Of a stretch of DNA of 64,000 nt, positions 32,084-39,647 are shown one piece after another (positions within the stretch are counted from its first letter, which is position 1; each line of letters starts with the position of its first letter). Position numbers and translations under genes: made by a program. The DNA lies in NCBI RefSeq assembly GCF_000156355.1, contig NZ_GG657898.1, positions 1-64,000 of the forward strand. The letters run 5' to 3'. Source of the DNA: Methylophaga thiooxydans DMS010 (GTDB taxonomy: Bacteria > Pseudomonadota > Gammaproteobacteria > Nitrosococcales > Methylophagaceae). The notes under the pieces are model-generated. The model was not told the DNA's origin and made no database searches. It saw only the letters and a program-made list of their open reading frames with translations.

Positions 32084-33137
32084 ACGTCCTTCATTGGCAG
32101 AATTACATGCCCGTTTAACGGCGAATATTGATAGCAGAACCGATGGTCAGCCACGTCTGCGCCGTTCACCGTTTAATATCTTTGCCACGGTCATGGCGGG
32201 TGGCATGCATGAGATGTATGGCTATCAAGCCTATAAAGCGAAGCAGTTATTGCCTGATAGCGCCGATGAAGCGCACTTTGGTCGTCTCGCATCAATTGAA
32301 GGCACCGAGCGAAACCCATTCGAATACGCGATCGGCCAATGTGAAGTCACCGGCACCAATGGCGCTGTTATCGAAGCCGGTAAAACTCTAAAACGTGCTG
32401 ATGCGGTTGAATACACAGTCGATGATGAAGTCACTATTGTCGGTGGTGAAGCCGTTATTTCAGTCACAGCCGTTTTGCCAGGCGCTGAAGCCAATGCCAT
32501 CGCTGGCGTTGCCTTAACCTTTGTCGATACCCTTGCCGGTATTAATGGCCAAGCCATCGTTGACGCAGACGGTATTAACAATGGTACCGACATCGAGCAG
32601 CTTGAAAGTTGGCGTCAACGTCATATCGAAAACATCCAGCAACCGGCTCAAGGTGGCGCGGCACATGACTACATTAGATGGTCAAAACAAGTGCCAGGTG
32701 TTACCCGTGCATGGCAATATCCGGGTGAGATGGGTGAAGGCACTGTCACCGTTCGTTTCGTGAGAGATAACGATGACAGCATCATCCCTGATGCGACTGA
32801 AGTGGAAGCGGTGTATGACTATATTTTTGAACAGCACCCTGTTACAGCCGGGATCTATGTTGTTGCCCCCATCCCTGTCGCTTTAGATTTAACTATCGCG
32901 TTGACACCGAATACCACGGTTGTCAAAGCAGCCGTTGAATCCGAAATAGCCGACTTACTTTCGCGAGAAGCGATTCCAGAAGATGGTAATGGCAAAGGCA
33001 CTATCAAAGTCAGCCATATCCGAGAAGCGATTAGTATCGCTGCTGGTGAGACCGATCATGTTTTAGTTAGCCCGACAGAAGACGTCACGCTAACGCTAGG
33101 CCAAATTCTCGTGCCAGGTGATATCACATGGCAATAA
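32073..33137 (+). CDS. Baseplate wedge protein J-like (Mu gp47)
   Basis: The protein is 354 aa from ATG 32073, with GGGAGG ahead. It has the gp47/baseplate J pattern: KRPSLAELHARL, the HFGRLASIEGTER block and GEMGEGTVTVRFV. It links wedge and hub in the contractile baseplate. An earlier in-frame codon at 32055 lies in the gp46 gene and is rejected. Confidence 0.93.
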   Translation: MAFKRPSLAELHARLTANIDSRTDGQPRLRRSPFNIFATVMAGGMHEMYGYQAYKAKQLLPDSADEAHFGRLASIEGTERNPFEYAIGQCEVTGTNGAVIEAGKTLKRADAVEYTVDDEVTIVGGEAVISVTAVLPGAEANAIAGVALTFVDTLAGINGQAIVDADGINNGTDIEQLESWRQRHIENIQQPAQGGAAHDYIRWSKQVPGVTRAWQYPGEMGEGTVTVRFVRDNDDSIIPDATEVEAVYDYIFEQHPVTAGIYVVAPIPVALDLTIALTPNTTVVKAAVESEIADLLSREAIPEDGNGKGTIKVSHIREAISIAAGETDHVLVSPTEDVTLTLGQILVPGDITWQ

Positions 33138-33715
33138 AAACCCAGCAATACCTCACTATGCTGATGGCCTTAATGCCTCGCGGCCTGCTTTGGGACGATC
33201 TGCAACACGATCCTGACTTTATCGGCTTGTTCGAATCAACCGCTGAAGAGCTTGCCATCCTTCACGCCCGTGAAGATGACCTGTTAGACGAAGCAGACCC
33301 GCGTACCACCTATGAAATGCTTAATGAGTGGGAAGCCGCTTACGCGCTGCCCGATCCGTGCGTAGATGACGTGCAAACCCTTCAGCAGCGACTGGCTAGC
33401 CTATACGCCAAAGTGACCAATAAAGGGGGGCAAAGCATCCCGTATTTTATAGCCATTGCAGAATCGATTGGCTATCAAGTCACTATCACCGAGTTTTCGC
33501 GCTGGACAGTCGCAGACCGAGTCAATAAACCGCTTTATGGGCAGTCTTGGCAGTTTGCATGGCAGGTCAATGCGCCTGAAGAAACGATTAGCTATTGGAG
33601 AGTGAATGGCCGCGTCGATGAGCCATTAGCATCATGGGGCAATAAGCGCCTCGAATGCACACTCCATAGATTAAAACCCGATCACACCACACTCATTTTT
33701 TCCTACGGAGGATAA
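33128..33715 (+). CDS. Tail protein gp48-like (DUF2313/YmfQ)
   Basis: The 195-aa protein has the DUF2313 pattern: QYLTMLMALMPRGLLWDD and LNEWEAAYALPDPCV, with the DVQTLQQRLASLYAKVTNKG block. It belongs to the baseplate-tail-fibre connector. It overlaps gp47 by 10 nt. Confidence 0.92.
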   Translation: MAIKTQQYLTMLMALMPRGLLWDDLQHDPDFIGLFESTAEELAILHAREDDLLDEADPRTTYEMLNEWEAAYALPDPCVDDVQTLQQRLASLYAKVTNKGGQSIPYFIAIAESIGYQVTITEFSRWTVADRVNKPLYGQSWQFAWQVNAPEETISYWRVNGRVDEPLASWGNKRLECTLHRLKPDHTTLIFSYGG

Positions 33716-33717
33716 TA

Positions 33718-34665
33718 ATGGAACCACGTAATTATGAAGCGGATGCTTCAGCATCACCTCCTGATGCCCCAGCAGTACCGTCAGTTGGTTATCCAACAAA
33801 TGGTGATCCTACATCCGGTACACCAGCGACATGGCCCGGCGCGCATTGGTTCTACAAAATGGGCGAGTCACTACGCAACGTCATCACTAATGCAGGCCTC
33901 ACACCTGATGATGGTGATTTAAACCTGCTGCAGAAAGCCATCGTCAAGCTGGTCTCAGCCACCAACCACGTTGTACGGCTGGAAGATGTCACCTTTGGTC
34001 CATCAGTAGCCGATGGCGATGCCGTGTACTGGGACACTGCCAACAGCCGCTATGACCGTGCCATTGCCGACGGTACCGACAAACAGAAGATGGTCGGCTT
34101 TGCGGATGTCACCAACAGCCTGGTCGAAGCGTTTGGTCGTTCGGCGCTGTTCTCCGGCCTGACGGTGGGTGACAAGTATTATCTGTCTGGCAGTACGGAG
34201 GGGGAAATTACTGCAACTGCGCCATCCGAAAAGGTGGTCGTCGGTCTGGCTAAATCAGCCACCGTGATGTTTGTTGATATTGACCCGATTGCCGGTACGC
34301 CTATTCAGGATCAGACGACATGGAATACGGGAACCGATACGACTGAGAGTATTATCAGCCCCGACAAGCTTGATGCCAAAATCAAAACGATGGCTATTGG
34401 CGAGGGGCAGGTCTGGCAAGACGTTTTTGTCAGTCGTTCAGAGGGTGTTACTTATACAAACACTACTGGTAGATCTATTCAACTGGCGATAGTTCTAAGC
34501 GCTGGCAGTGGGCCTCGTAATTTCCTTGTTGACGGTGAAGTTATCTGCACTATCGCAGGTGATTCTGATGAACAATACGTTAATTTGATTATTCCGAACG
34601 GTAGCACATATCAAGCCGGAGCTGGAGTTCTTTCGGGATTTGATGTTTGGTGGGAGCTTAGATAA
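33718..34665 (+). CDS. Tail fibre protein
   Basis: The 315-aa protein has a Pro/Ala-rich N-terminus with AHWFYKMGESLRNVITNAGL, typical of the baseplate-proximal end of Mu-type fibres, then beta-rich repeats and a variable C-terminal tip (~240-315). It is much shorter than Mu gpS and likely binds the host receptor. No invertible segment is visible, so host-range switching by Gin is not expected. Confidence 0.8.
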   Translation: MEPRNYEADASASPPDAPAVPSVGYPTNGDPTSGTPATWPGAHWFYKMGESLRNVITNAGLTPDDGDLNLLQKAIVKLVSATNHVVRLEDVTFGPSVADGDAVYWDTANSRYDRAIADGTDKQKMVGFADVTNSLVEAFGRSALFSGLTVGDKYYLSGSTEGEITATAPSEKVVVGLAKSATVMFVDIDPIAGTPIQDQTTWNTGTDTTESIISPDKLDAKIKTMAIGEGQVWQDVFVSRSEGVTYTNTTGRSIQLAIVLSAGSGPRNFLVDGEVICTIAGDSDEQYVNLIIPNGSTYQAGAGVLSGFDVWWELR

Positions 34666-35186
34666 TGAAATATTTTAAAGACGAAAATAATAATGTCTTT
34701 GCATTTGAATCCGATGGCTCACAAGATCATTTAATTAAGTCTGGCATGACTGAAATTGATGAGTCAGAAATTCAATCTGTCATAGATTCAAAACTAATAA
34801 TCGATGATCGGCTTGCTAATAAGCATTCTGAGATTGTTCAGAAATTCAAACTAGCCATGGCTCCAGTCACGAGTCTTTATACGGCTGAAGAAATTGCTAG
34901 CTTCCCAACGCAAGAGCCAGAAGCAATAGCTTGGCAGTCGGACAATGCCGCGCCGACGCCACTGATTGACTTCATTGTTGCAGAGAGAGCCAGCGTTGAT
35001 AAAGCAACCCTAGTCGGACGAATCATTAGCAATGCGTCCAATTATAAAAGTGTGGCTGGCCCAGCTATTGGAAAAAAGCAGGACTATGAAGACTTGCTCT
35101 ATGCACTTCAAACACAGCACGAAGATGAGCAGCAGCCGGATGTGATTCAAGCTGATATTGACGCGATTGTTGTGGATTACAGCTAA
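34665..35186 (+). CDS. Tail fibre assembly-like protein (DUF4376 type)
   Basis: The 173-aa protein begins MKYFKDENNNVFAFESDGSQ and carries a helical C-terminal half (LIDFIVAERASVDKATLVGR), the layout of DUF4376/tail-fibre assembly proteins that follow fibre genes. It may chaperone the fibre tip or be the distal fibre part. One-base overlap with the fibre. Confidence 0.7.
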   Translation: MKYFKDENNNVFAFESDGSQDHLIKSGMTEIDESEIQSVIDSKLIIDDRLANKHSEIVQKFKLAMAPVTSLYTAEEIASFPTQEPEAIAWQSDNAAPTPLIDFIVAERASVDKATLVGRIISNASNYKSVAGPAIGKKQDYEDLLYALQTQHEDEQQPDVIQADIDAIVVDYS

Positions 35187-35548
35187 TGCCTAAGCAATCA
35201 AAAATATCCTGGTCAGACCTGACACCGGAACAAAAAATCAGTTTTGGAAATGGCTGTGGCCCTGACTGGCTACCCGAACCAGTTGCTAAGCTGTTATTTG
35301 GCTGGTTCTTCGAGGCGAGTTGCCGTCATCACGATTTTAACTACCAACGTGGTGGTGGTGATAAGGATCGTCTCTCAGCTGACCGAGGCTTTTTTAAAGC
35401 CATGCTGCGAGATGTCAAGCGGCTGCATTGGTCATTACAATTGCCAGCAGCTATAGAAGCTGTTGGGTTCTATGGTCTGGTTCGCTTCTTTGGCCGTTTT
35501 CATTTTGAAGATGGCCAATACAAATCGCTAGACCAAATACTGAAGTAA
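35186..35548 (+). CDS. Phospholipase A2-like protein
   Basis: The 120-aa soluble protein has a Ca-loop-like NGCGPDWL (residues 22-29) and a catalytic-site-like CRHHDFNYQRGG (46-57), the G-C-G-P ... H-D-x-x-Y pattern of small phospholipase A2 folds (His49-Asp50). It follows the fibre genes and is read with one base overlap. It may help membrane disruption at entry or exit. The fold is inferred from motifs alone. Confidence 0.6.
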   Translation: MPKQSKISWSDLTPEQKISFGNGCGPDWLPEPVAKLLFGWFFEASCRHHDFNYQRGGGDKDRLSADRGFFKAMLRDVKRLHWSLQLPAAIEAVGFYGLVRFFGRFHFEDGQYKSLDQILK

Positions 35549-35686
35549 AGGAAGAGACAGCGACTCGGCAGTGCGCCAACACTGCCGAGCCGTCAACCCA
35601 CAGGCACATACCCTGTGAGCCAACCAAGGCCATCCCGCCGCGTCGACGCAGCCGGGCCAGCCTAGCACAAACAGATAGAGGCTCAC
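35549..35686 (+). other. Structured non-coding region ahead of com
   Basis: This 138-bp gap holds a perfect 10-bp hairpin CTCGGCAGTG (35564-35573) / CACTGCCGAG (35580-35589), a smaller CACAGG (35599-35604)/CCTGTG stem, and a GC-rich CCCGCC...CCGGG element. There is no U-run after the first hairpin, so this is more likely an RNA leader for com-dam or a regulatory element than a simple terminator. It contains no GATC. Confidence 0.6.
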
Positions 35687-35881
35687 ATGAAAGAAGTTAG
35701 ATGTGGTGGCTGCAGCCGGTTACTGGCTAAAGCTGAATACGTACAAATCGAAATCAAGTGTCCGCGATGTAAGACACTCAACAACCTGAAGGCCATTGAG
35801 CCTCTTAATCCAGCACCAGCGAGTGCCAGACCAATAGAGGAAAAACATGGCCAAACCAATTATCCCGTGGATGGGCGGTAA
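35687..35881 (+). CDS. com: Com-like zinc-finger translational regulator
   Basis: The 64-aa protein has the Mu Com pattern: VRCGGCSRLLAKAEYVQIEI then CPRC at residues ~26-29, a four-Cys zinc finger. Com binds the mom mRNA in Mu and exposes its start site. Here it is directly followed by, and overlaps by 35 nt, a Dam-type methyltransferase rather than mom. The C-terminal ~25 residues are variable. Regulation of dam by Com is inferred. Confidence 0.88.
   Translation: MKEVRCGGCSRLLAKAEYVQIEIKCPRCKTLNNLKAIEPLNPAPASARPIEEKHGQTNYPVDGR
35801..35840 (+). promoter_or_regulatory. Possible hairpin hiding the methyltransferase ribosome site
   Basis: CCTCT (35801-35805) can pair with AGAGG (35836-35840), which is the Shine-Dalgarno of the methyltransferase (AGAGGAAAAACATG). 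An inner GCAC (35813-35816)/GTGC (35823-35826) hairpin lies between. This looks like the translation-inhibiting structure of Mu mom that Com opens. The base pairing is short, so it is a candidate only. Confidence 0.5.
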
Positions 35882-36608
35882 AACCCGACTCGCAAAAGAC
35901 ATCCTGCCCCTGTTTCCGGAACATCAATGCTACGTCGAAGTCTTTGCTGGTGGCGCAGCGCTCTTTTACAAAAAGGAACCATCCAAAGTCGAAGTGCTTA
36001 ATGACATCAATGGTGAGCTGACCAACCTTTACCGGGTTGTTCAGCACCACCTTGAAGAATTCGTCCGGCAGTTCAAGTGGGCCTTATCCAGCAGACAACT
36101 GTTTGAATGGGAAAAAGCCAAAACACCCGAAACGCTCACCGATATCCAGCGTGCAGCCAGGTTCTACTATCTGCAAAAGCTTGCCTTCGGTGGCAAGGTC
36201 GACGGCCAGAGCTATGGCACCGCCACTACCAGTCCGCCACGGCTCAATCTACTCCGCATCGAGGAGGATCTGAGCGCCGCTCACCTTCGCCTGGCCAGAA
36301 CCAACGTCGAGAACCTAGACTGGCAGCGCTGCATTCAGAAATATGATCGACCAGGCACACTGTTCTATCTGGATCCACCGTACTATGAAACCGCAGGTTA
36401 CGGTCAAGACTTTGGTTTAGAACAATACGAAACCATGGCAGAACTGGCCCAAACTATCCAAGGCAAAATGCTCATCAGCATCAACGACCACGACACTATT
36501 AAAAAGGTCTTTAAAGGCCTCTCAAATAAGCCTTTAAATATCAATTACACGGTAGGTGGAAATCACAATAAAAAAGCATCCCGTGAGCTGCTAATATGGA
36601 ATTGGTGA
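35847..36608 (+). CDS. dam: D12-class N6-adenine DNA methyltransferase (Dam-like)
   Basis: The 253-aa protein has motif X PWMGGKTRLA (7-16), motif I VFAGGAALF (~31-39), and the catalytic DPPY (176-179). It belongs to the D12/Dam class, which usually methylates adenine in GATC. In Mu the DNA-modification gene in this place is mom; here it is a methyltransferase. It could protect phage DNA from host restriction, and its likely target GATC occurs in the transposase end sites. Specificity is not proved. Confidence 0.9.
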   Translation: MAKPIIPWMGGKTRLAKDILPLFPEHQCYVEVFAGGAALFYKKEPSKVEVLNDINGELTNLYRVVQHHLEEFVRQFKWALSSRQLFEWEKAKTPETLTDIQRAARFYYLQKLAFGGKVDGQSYGTATTSPPRLNLLRIEEDLSAAHLRLARTNVENLDWQRCIQKYDRPGTLFYLDPPYYETAGYGQDFGLEQYETMAELAQTIQGKMLISINDHDTIKKVFKGLSNKPLNINYTVGGNHNKKASRELLIWNW

Positions 36609-36639
36609 TAATTAACAAATGGAGTCACATTCTTAAGCG

Positions 36640-37530
36640 ATGATTACACTAAATACCGAGAAAGGCTTAATCCGTGTTGATTCATGGGGAGATATTCAAG
36701 ACTTAGCTGGTTTTGAGGAAAACCTCGATCCATCAGACCATAAATTAAAGGAGATTCTAGGTAATTATACTTTTACTGAAAAAATTCGTTGTGGTTTATC
36801 AACTTGTCATTCGCCTCATAACAAAGGCTATATTGTCTCAACTGAAGATGGCTATACCACTAACATCGGCCAGTTATGTGGTGCCAGTTACTTCGGTGTT
36901 GAATTCAACACTCTATCGAAACGCTTCGACCGTTTTGTTACTGAATCTGAAAACCGTGCCACATTAAGAGAGTTTGATATTGATTCTGTTCAACAACAGG
37001 TTTCGGAACTAAAGGCTCAGGAAAAAGGTGCCAATTGGGCTAATTCTAAACTTAGCCCGTTTAAACAGAATAAATTTCCTACCATATCTAAAGCCTTGTC
37101 TAGCATGATCAAGACACGGAGTAATCAACTTATAATTACCGTGAAAGCTACTGTGCAAGAGGTTGAAGCTATTGAGGCTGCTCAAAATGTAACCCTTGAA
37201 AGGCCTCATTATGTTGAACGTCCTGTTGCTGAAATTGCTGGCTTAGAGGCTTTGTATGATGAGAACGACATCAGAGAGTTGGTGGTTATTCAGCTTGAAA
37301 GCAATCTCAATCAATTGAGAGATGCCGATATAAATCAGCTCAGTTATCAAGATTTAGAGAAATGGGCGAAGTGGGTTAGAGAGGTTGACTCTTTAGTCAG
37401 TAAAGCCACACAAATCATTCTCTTTGCCAGAGTGTTTCTCACTAGAGAGAACTTAAAACCACTTGATCGTTTAGGTGGCAGTTATGATGAATCTTCTGCA
37501 TTTACTTCTTATATAAAGCAGCTTAAATAG
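36640..37530 (+). CDS. Accessory protein with Cys/His cluster, unknown
   Basis: The 296-aa protein has a conserved-looking N-terminal module, C51-x4-C56-H57-x2-H60 and C80-G (CGLSTCHSPHNKGYIV, then TNIGQLCG), resembling a zinc-binding fold seen in scattered phage and bacterial hypothetical proteins. The rest is mainly helical (~130-290). It lies in the right-end cargo region of low GC and is not a Mu structural gene. A defence or anti-defence cargo role is a guess. Confidence 0.7.
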   Translation: MITLNTEKGLIRVDSWGDIQDLAGFEENLDPSDHKLKEILGNYTFTEKIRCGLSTCHSPHNKGYIVSTEDGYTTNIGQLCGASYFGVEFNTLSKRFDRFVTESENRATLREFDIDSVQQQVSELKAQEKGANWANSKLSPFKQNKFPTISKALSSMIKTRSNQLIITVKATVQEVEAIEAAQNVTLERPHYVERPVAEIAGLEALYDENDIRELVVIQLESNLNQLRDADINQLSYQDLEKWAKWVREVDSLVSKATQIILFARVFLTRENLKPLDRLGGSYDESSAFTSYIKQLK

Positions 37531-37565
37531 ATCATTAATTACCTATAGTTAGTTTGGAGTTTGTT

Positions 37566-37781
37566 ATGTCTGGTTTTGTTTCTGTTGAGGTCGAAGGGAA
37601 GCTCTATGAGTCTGAGTACCATGAAGTTGGTGGTGTGGTTCGGGTTTATGGTGATCTAGGTGACCCTCATAAGCCAGAGGTCGAGTTCACCACTCTTGGA
37701 GGTATGAAGCCAGACCAAGTCGCTAGGATTTTGCTGAGACGTTTGGTTAAGCGAGGAGTAGTTTCGCCAACTGACGATTAA
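37566..37781 (+). CDS. Small accessory protein, unknown
   Basis: The 71-aa product is read from ATG 37566 with GGAG at 37555-37558, 7 nt upstream. A further-upstream TTG at 37554 is rejected. It has a beta-rich N-terminus and a C-terminal helix (PDQVARILLRRLVKRG). No family recognised. It is the last gene of the prophage. Confidence 0.65.
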   Translation: MSGFVSVEVEGKLYESEYHEVGGVVRVYGDLGDPHKPEVEFTTLGGMKPDQVARILLRRLVKRGVVSPTDD

Positions 37782-37786
37782 ACTAC

Positions 37787-37835
37787 AGATCGCAATTCAT
37801 GTGGCGAGAGATCGCAATTCATGTGGCGGCCTACA
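37787..37835. repeat. Right-end transposase sites and prophage boundary
   Basis: Two identical 20-bp repeats (AGATCGCAATTCATGTGGCG) at 37787-37806 and 37809-37828 have a 22-bp period, about two helix turns. Read from the end inward, the sequence begins TGTAGGCCGCC. They match, inverted, the left sites at 111-166. The CA at 37834-37835 is the likely cleavage end, followed by the host radA frame. Each repeat holds one GATC. The exact boundary base and the 5-bp target duplication (perhaps GCGGA) cannot be confirmed without the left junction. Confidence 0.8.
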
Positions 37836-38108
37836 GCGGATCTAGCCGTTTTGGCGGCGATTATTTCGAGTTTGAGAAATAAAGCGTTACCGCGTGACTG
37901 GGTGTTATTTGGTGAGGTAGGGTTAACCGGTGAAATCAGACCTGTGCAGGCAGGCGAAGAACGTATTCGTGATGCCAGTAAACATGGCTTTAGTCACGCC
38001 ATTGTGCCGGCGGCTAATGCACCTAGAAAGCCATTGAAAGGCATGAAAGTGACCGCAGTGAAACATTTATCAGAGGTCATTTCAGCGTTGCGAGAAGCTG
38101 CGATTTAA
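37836..38108 (+). pseudogene. radA: radA 3' fragment interrupted by the prophage
   Basis: The frame reads ADLAVLAAIISSLRNKALPR then FGEVGLTGEIRPVQAGEERI and IVPAANAPRKPLKGMKV, the Lon-like C-terminal domain of DNA-repair protein RadA. Only ~91 of about 455 codons remain. An ATG supplied by the phage end (37821) lacks a ribosome site, so the product is unlikely to be made. RadA helps branch migration in recombinational repair, so the lysogen should lack it unless another copy exists. The 5' part should lie beyond the left end. Confidence 0.9.
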
Positions 38109-38476
38109 TGTGACTCTAATAAGGTCGCCAATTCGCGATGTAAAAGGCCGACATCACCTAAATTAAGCTCTACCAAGCGTTTTAAGTGGGTAATGCTATC
38201 CAGGTCGATATGTTCACATTCAAAACCAATCGTAGCGGCATCAATGTGGGCTACATGCGTGTTCATTTCGATGACTATTTCGCCCTGCTGTAATAATAAG
38301 TCGATGTGGCAGGGCTGATACATCTCTGCCTGCCACTGGCCTGGTTTTTCTATTAATAGTCCTTTCAAAGACACATCTAAAACCTGACAATTTACATATA
38401 AATCACCATCTTCTGTGTTGATATGTGCCATGGCATCAAACGGTATTCGGCTGAATCGACGTCTTTCTTCAGTCAT
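38105..38476 (-). CDS. PilZ-domain protein
   Basis: The 123-aa protein is read from an ATG with AAGGAGTGGTAG upstream; the longer frame start is rejected. It begins MTEERRRFSRIPFDAMAHIN, the PilZ RxxxR motif (R6-R10 region), and has VLDVSLKGLLIE (the D/NxSxxG motif). Such proteins bind cyclic di-GMP. The stop overlaps the radA stop, convergent. A GGDEF cyclase lies nearby at 43423. Confidence 0.9.
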   Translation of the reverse strand: MTEERRRFSRIPFDAMAHINTEDGDLYVNCQVLDVSLKGLLIEKPGQWQAEMYQPCHIDLLLQQGEIVIEMNTHVAHIDAATIGFECEHIDLDSITHLKRLVELNLGDVGLLHRELATLLESH

Positions 38477-38538
38477 TTCTACCACTCCTTTGTAGCATGC
38501 TTTGATACTATCACTGTTTTGATAGGCAGGAATAGACA

Positions 38539-38964
38539 ATGCTGTGGGTTAAAGCGTTCCATCTGATTTTTATTGTGACATGGTTTTCGGCGATGTTTTA
38601 CTTGCCGCGGCTGTTTGTGTACCACGCGATATGTGAGGACGAAGCAGGTAACGCTCGTTTTAAGGTGATGGAGCGGAAACTGTATCGTGGCATTATGACG
38701 CCCAGTGCTATTCTCACACTTATCTTTGGTGGCTGGTTATTGAGTTTTTATTCCTTAGATCAAATTGCCACGATGCATTGGTTGCACGCCAAATTAACGT
38801 TGGTAATACTGCTGTTTGCCTATCATGGTGTGTGTGGACGCATATTGAAACAGTTCGCGGCGGACAATAATCAGCGTAACCATACTTTTTATCGCTGGTT
38901 TAATGAGTTGCCGGTTTTAGTCTTGATTGCTGTGATTATTTTGGTCGTAGTGAAACCGTTTTAA
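38539..38964 (+). CDS. hemJ: HemJ protoporphyrinogen oxidase
   Basis: The 141-aa four-span membrane protein has the HemJ/UPF0093 features: KAFHLIFIVTWFSAMFYLPR with a conserved His near residue 8, and a second span region with HWLHAKLTLVILLFAYHG. HemJ oxidises protoporphyrinogen IX to protoporphyrin IX in the inner membrane, the penultimate heme step. Heme supply fits with the nearby aa3 oxidase operon. Confidence 0.93.
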   Translation: MLWVKAFHLIFIVTWFSAMFYLPRLFVYHAICEDEAGNARFKVMERKLYRGIMTPSAILTLIFGGWLLSFYSLDQIATMHWLHAKLTLVILLFAYHGVCGRILKQFAADNNQRNHTFYRWFNELPVLVLIAVIILVVVKPF

Positions 38965-38969
38965 CGAAA

Positions 38970-38996
38970 AAGGGCTCCGCATGGAGCCCTTTTTTT
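38970..38996. terminator. Bidirectional terminator between hemJ and dolP
   Basis: GGGCTCC (38972-38978) and GGAGCCC (38983-38989) pair across GCAT, with AAAAA on the left and TTTTTTT on the right. It can end both the rightward hemJ and the leftward dolP transcripts. Confidence 0.93.
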
Positions 38997-39013
38997 AGCT
39001 GTAATGAATTAAC

Positions 39014-39589
39014 TTAGTCGTTGTATTCAAAAATTTTCACTACGCGTTGAACACCCGCTGAGTTTTTCACAATACTTACCGCGTGATCAGCTTCAGCTCT
39101 GCTGAGAAGTCCCATCAAGTAAACCACGCCACGTTCGGTGACCACTTTGACGTGGAATGGATCTGCCTGTTCATCAGTCGTCAATTTAGCTTTGATTTTA
39201 GAGGTGATCCACGCATCACTGCTGCGTGATGGTAAAGCACTCGGAGCAGCAATGGCTAGCTCGTTATGAATACGACGAACTTTGGTAATTTTTTTGACTT
39301 CTGCCGTCACTTGTTGTTTTAGCGATTCACTTGGGGTTTCACCTGTCAGCAATACCACGCCGTTGTAACTGGTGACATTAATGTGGCTCTGATCATAAAT
39401 TTCTTTATTATTGTAGAGAGCGTAAGAGGCTTTAAACTCAATACCCTGATCGTCAATGACGGTGCCCGTCGTGCGGCGATCATAAGCAACAGATGCACCG
39501 GTAGCGGCACCTGTCACAACTGCTGTGGCGCAGCCCTGCAGCAGCAATACAGGTAATAATAAGCAGGCAATTTTGTTTATTTTAGACAT
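39014..39589 (-). CDS. dolP: BON-domain outer-membrane lipoprotein DolP
   Basis: The 191-aa product starts at ATG 39589 with AAGGATTCTACC ahead. A lipobox LLLQGC (Cys ~20) marks it as a lipoprotein. Two BON domains (~47-110 and ~125-190) follow, with VTSYNGVVLLTGETPS and VVTERGVVYLMGLLS. DolP (YraP) localises to the outer membrane and supports envelope integrity. Next to yraN and lpoA as in many gammaproteobacteria. Confidence 0.92.
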   Translation of the reverse strand: MSKINKIACLLLPVLLLQGCATAVVTGAATGASVAYDRRTTGTVIDDQGIEFKASYALYNNKEIYDQSHINVTSYNGVVLLTGETPSESLKQQVTAEVKKITKVRRIHNELAIAAPSALPSRSSDAWITSKIKAKLTTDEQADPFHVKVVTERGVVYLMGLLSRAEADHAVSIVKNSAGVQRVVKIFEYND

Positions 39590-39647
39590 GGTAGAATCCT
39601 TCAAATTCTAAAGCGTAATAGCATGTTGATACAGCGTTGTGAGTCGT

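Larger units (their letters stand above)
1..37835 (+). mobile_element. Mu-like transposable prophage (left end outside window)
   Basis: A full Mu-type gene set in Mu order is visible: repressor, Ner-like, A, B, GemA, Mor, lysis, gp27-gp29, F, G, protease/scaffold, capsid, gp36-gp48, fibre, com and a DNA methyltransferase. The right boundary is placed after the CA at 37834-37835, because the two terminal repeats precede it and RadA-coding sequence in a single frame follows. No TG-ended copy of the right-end sequence lies in positions 1-110, so the left end is probably just upstream of the window. No structural or transposition gene looks broken, so the prophage may be functional. No invertible fibre segment or Gin recombinase is seen. 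Confidence 0.93.

Noticed and set aside
33718-35186. Invertible fibre segment as in Mu (G region)
   Set aside because: No inverted repeats flank alternative fibre ends and no Gin-like recombinase gene is seen.
37787-37828. Short tandem repeat taken as CRISPR
   Set aside because: Only two copies with a 2-bp gap, and matched by inverted sites at the other prophage end, so they are transposase sites.
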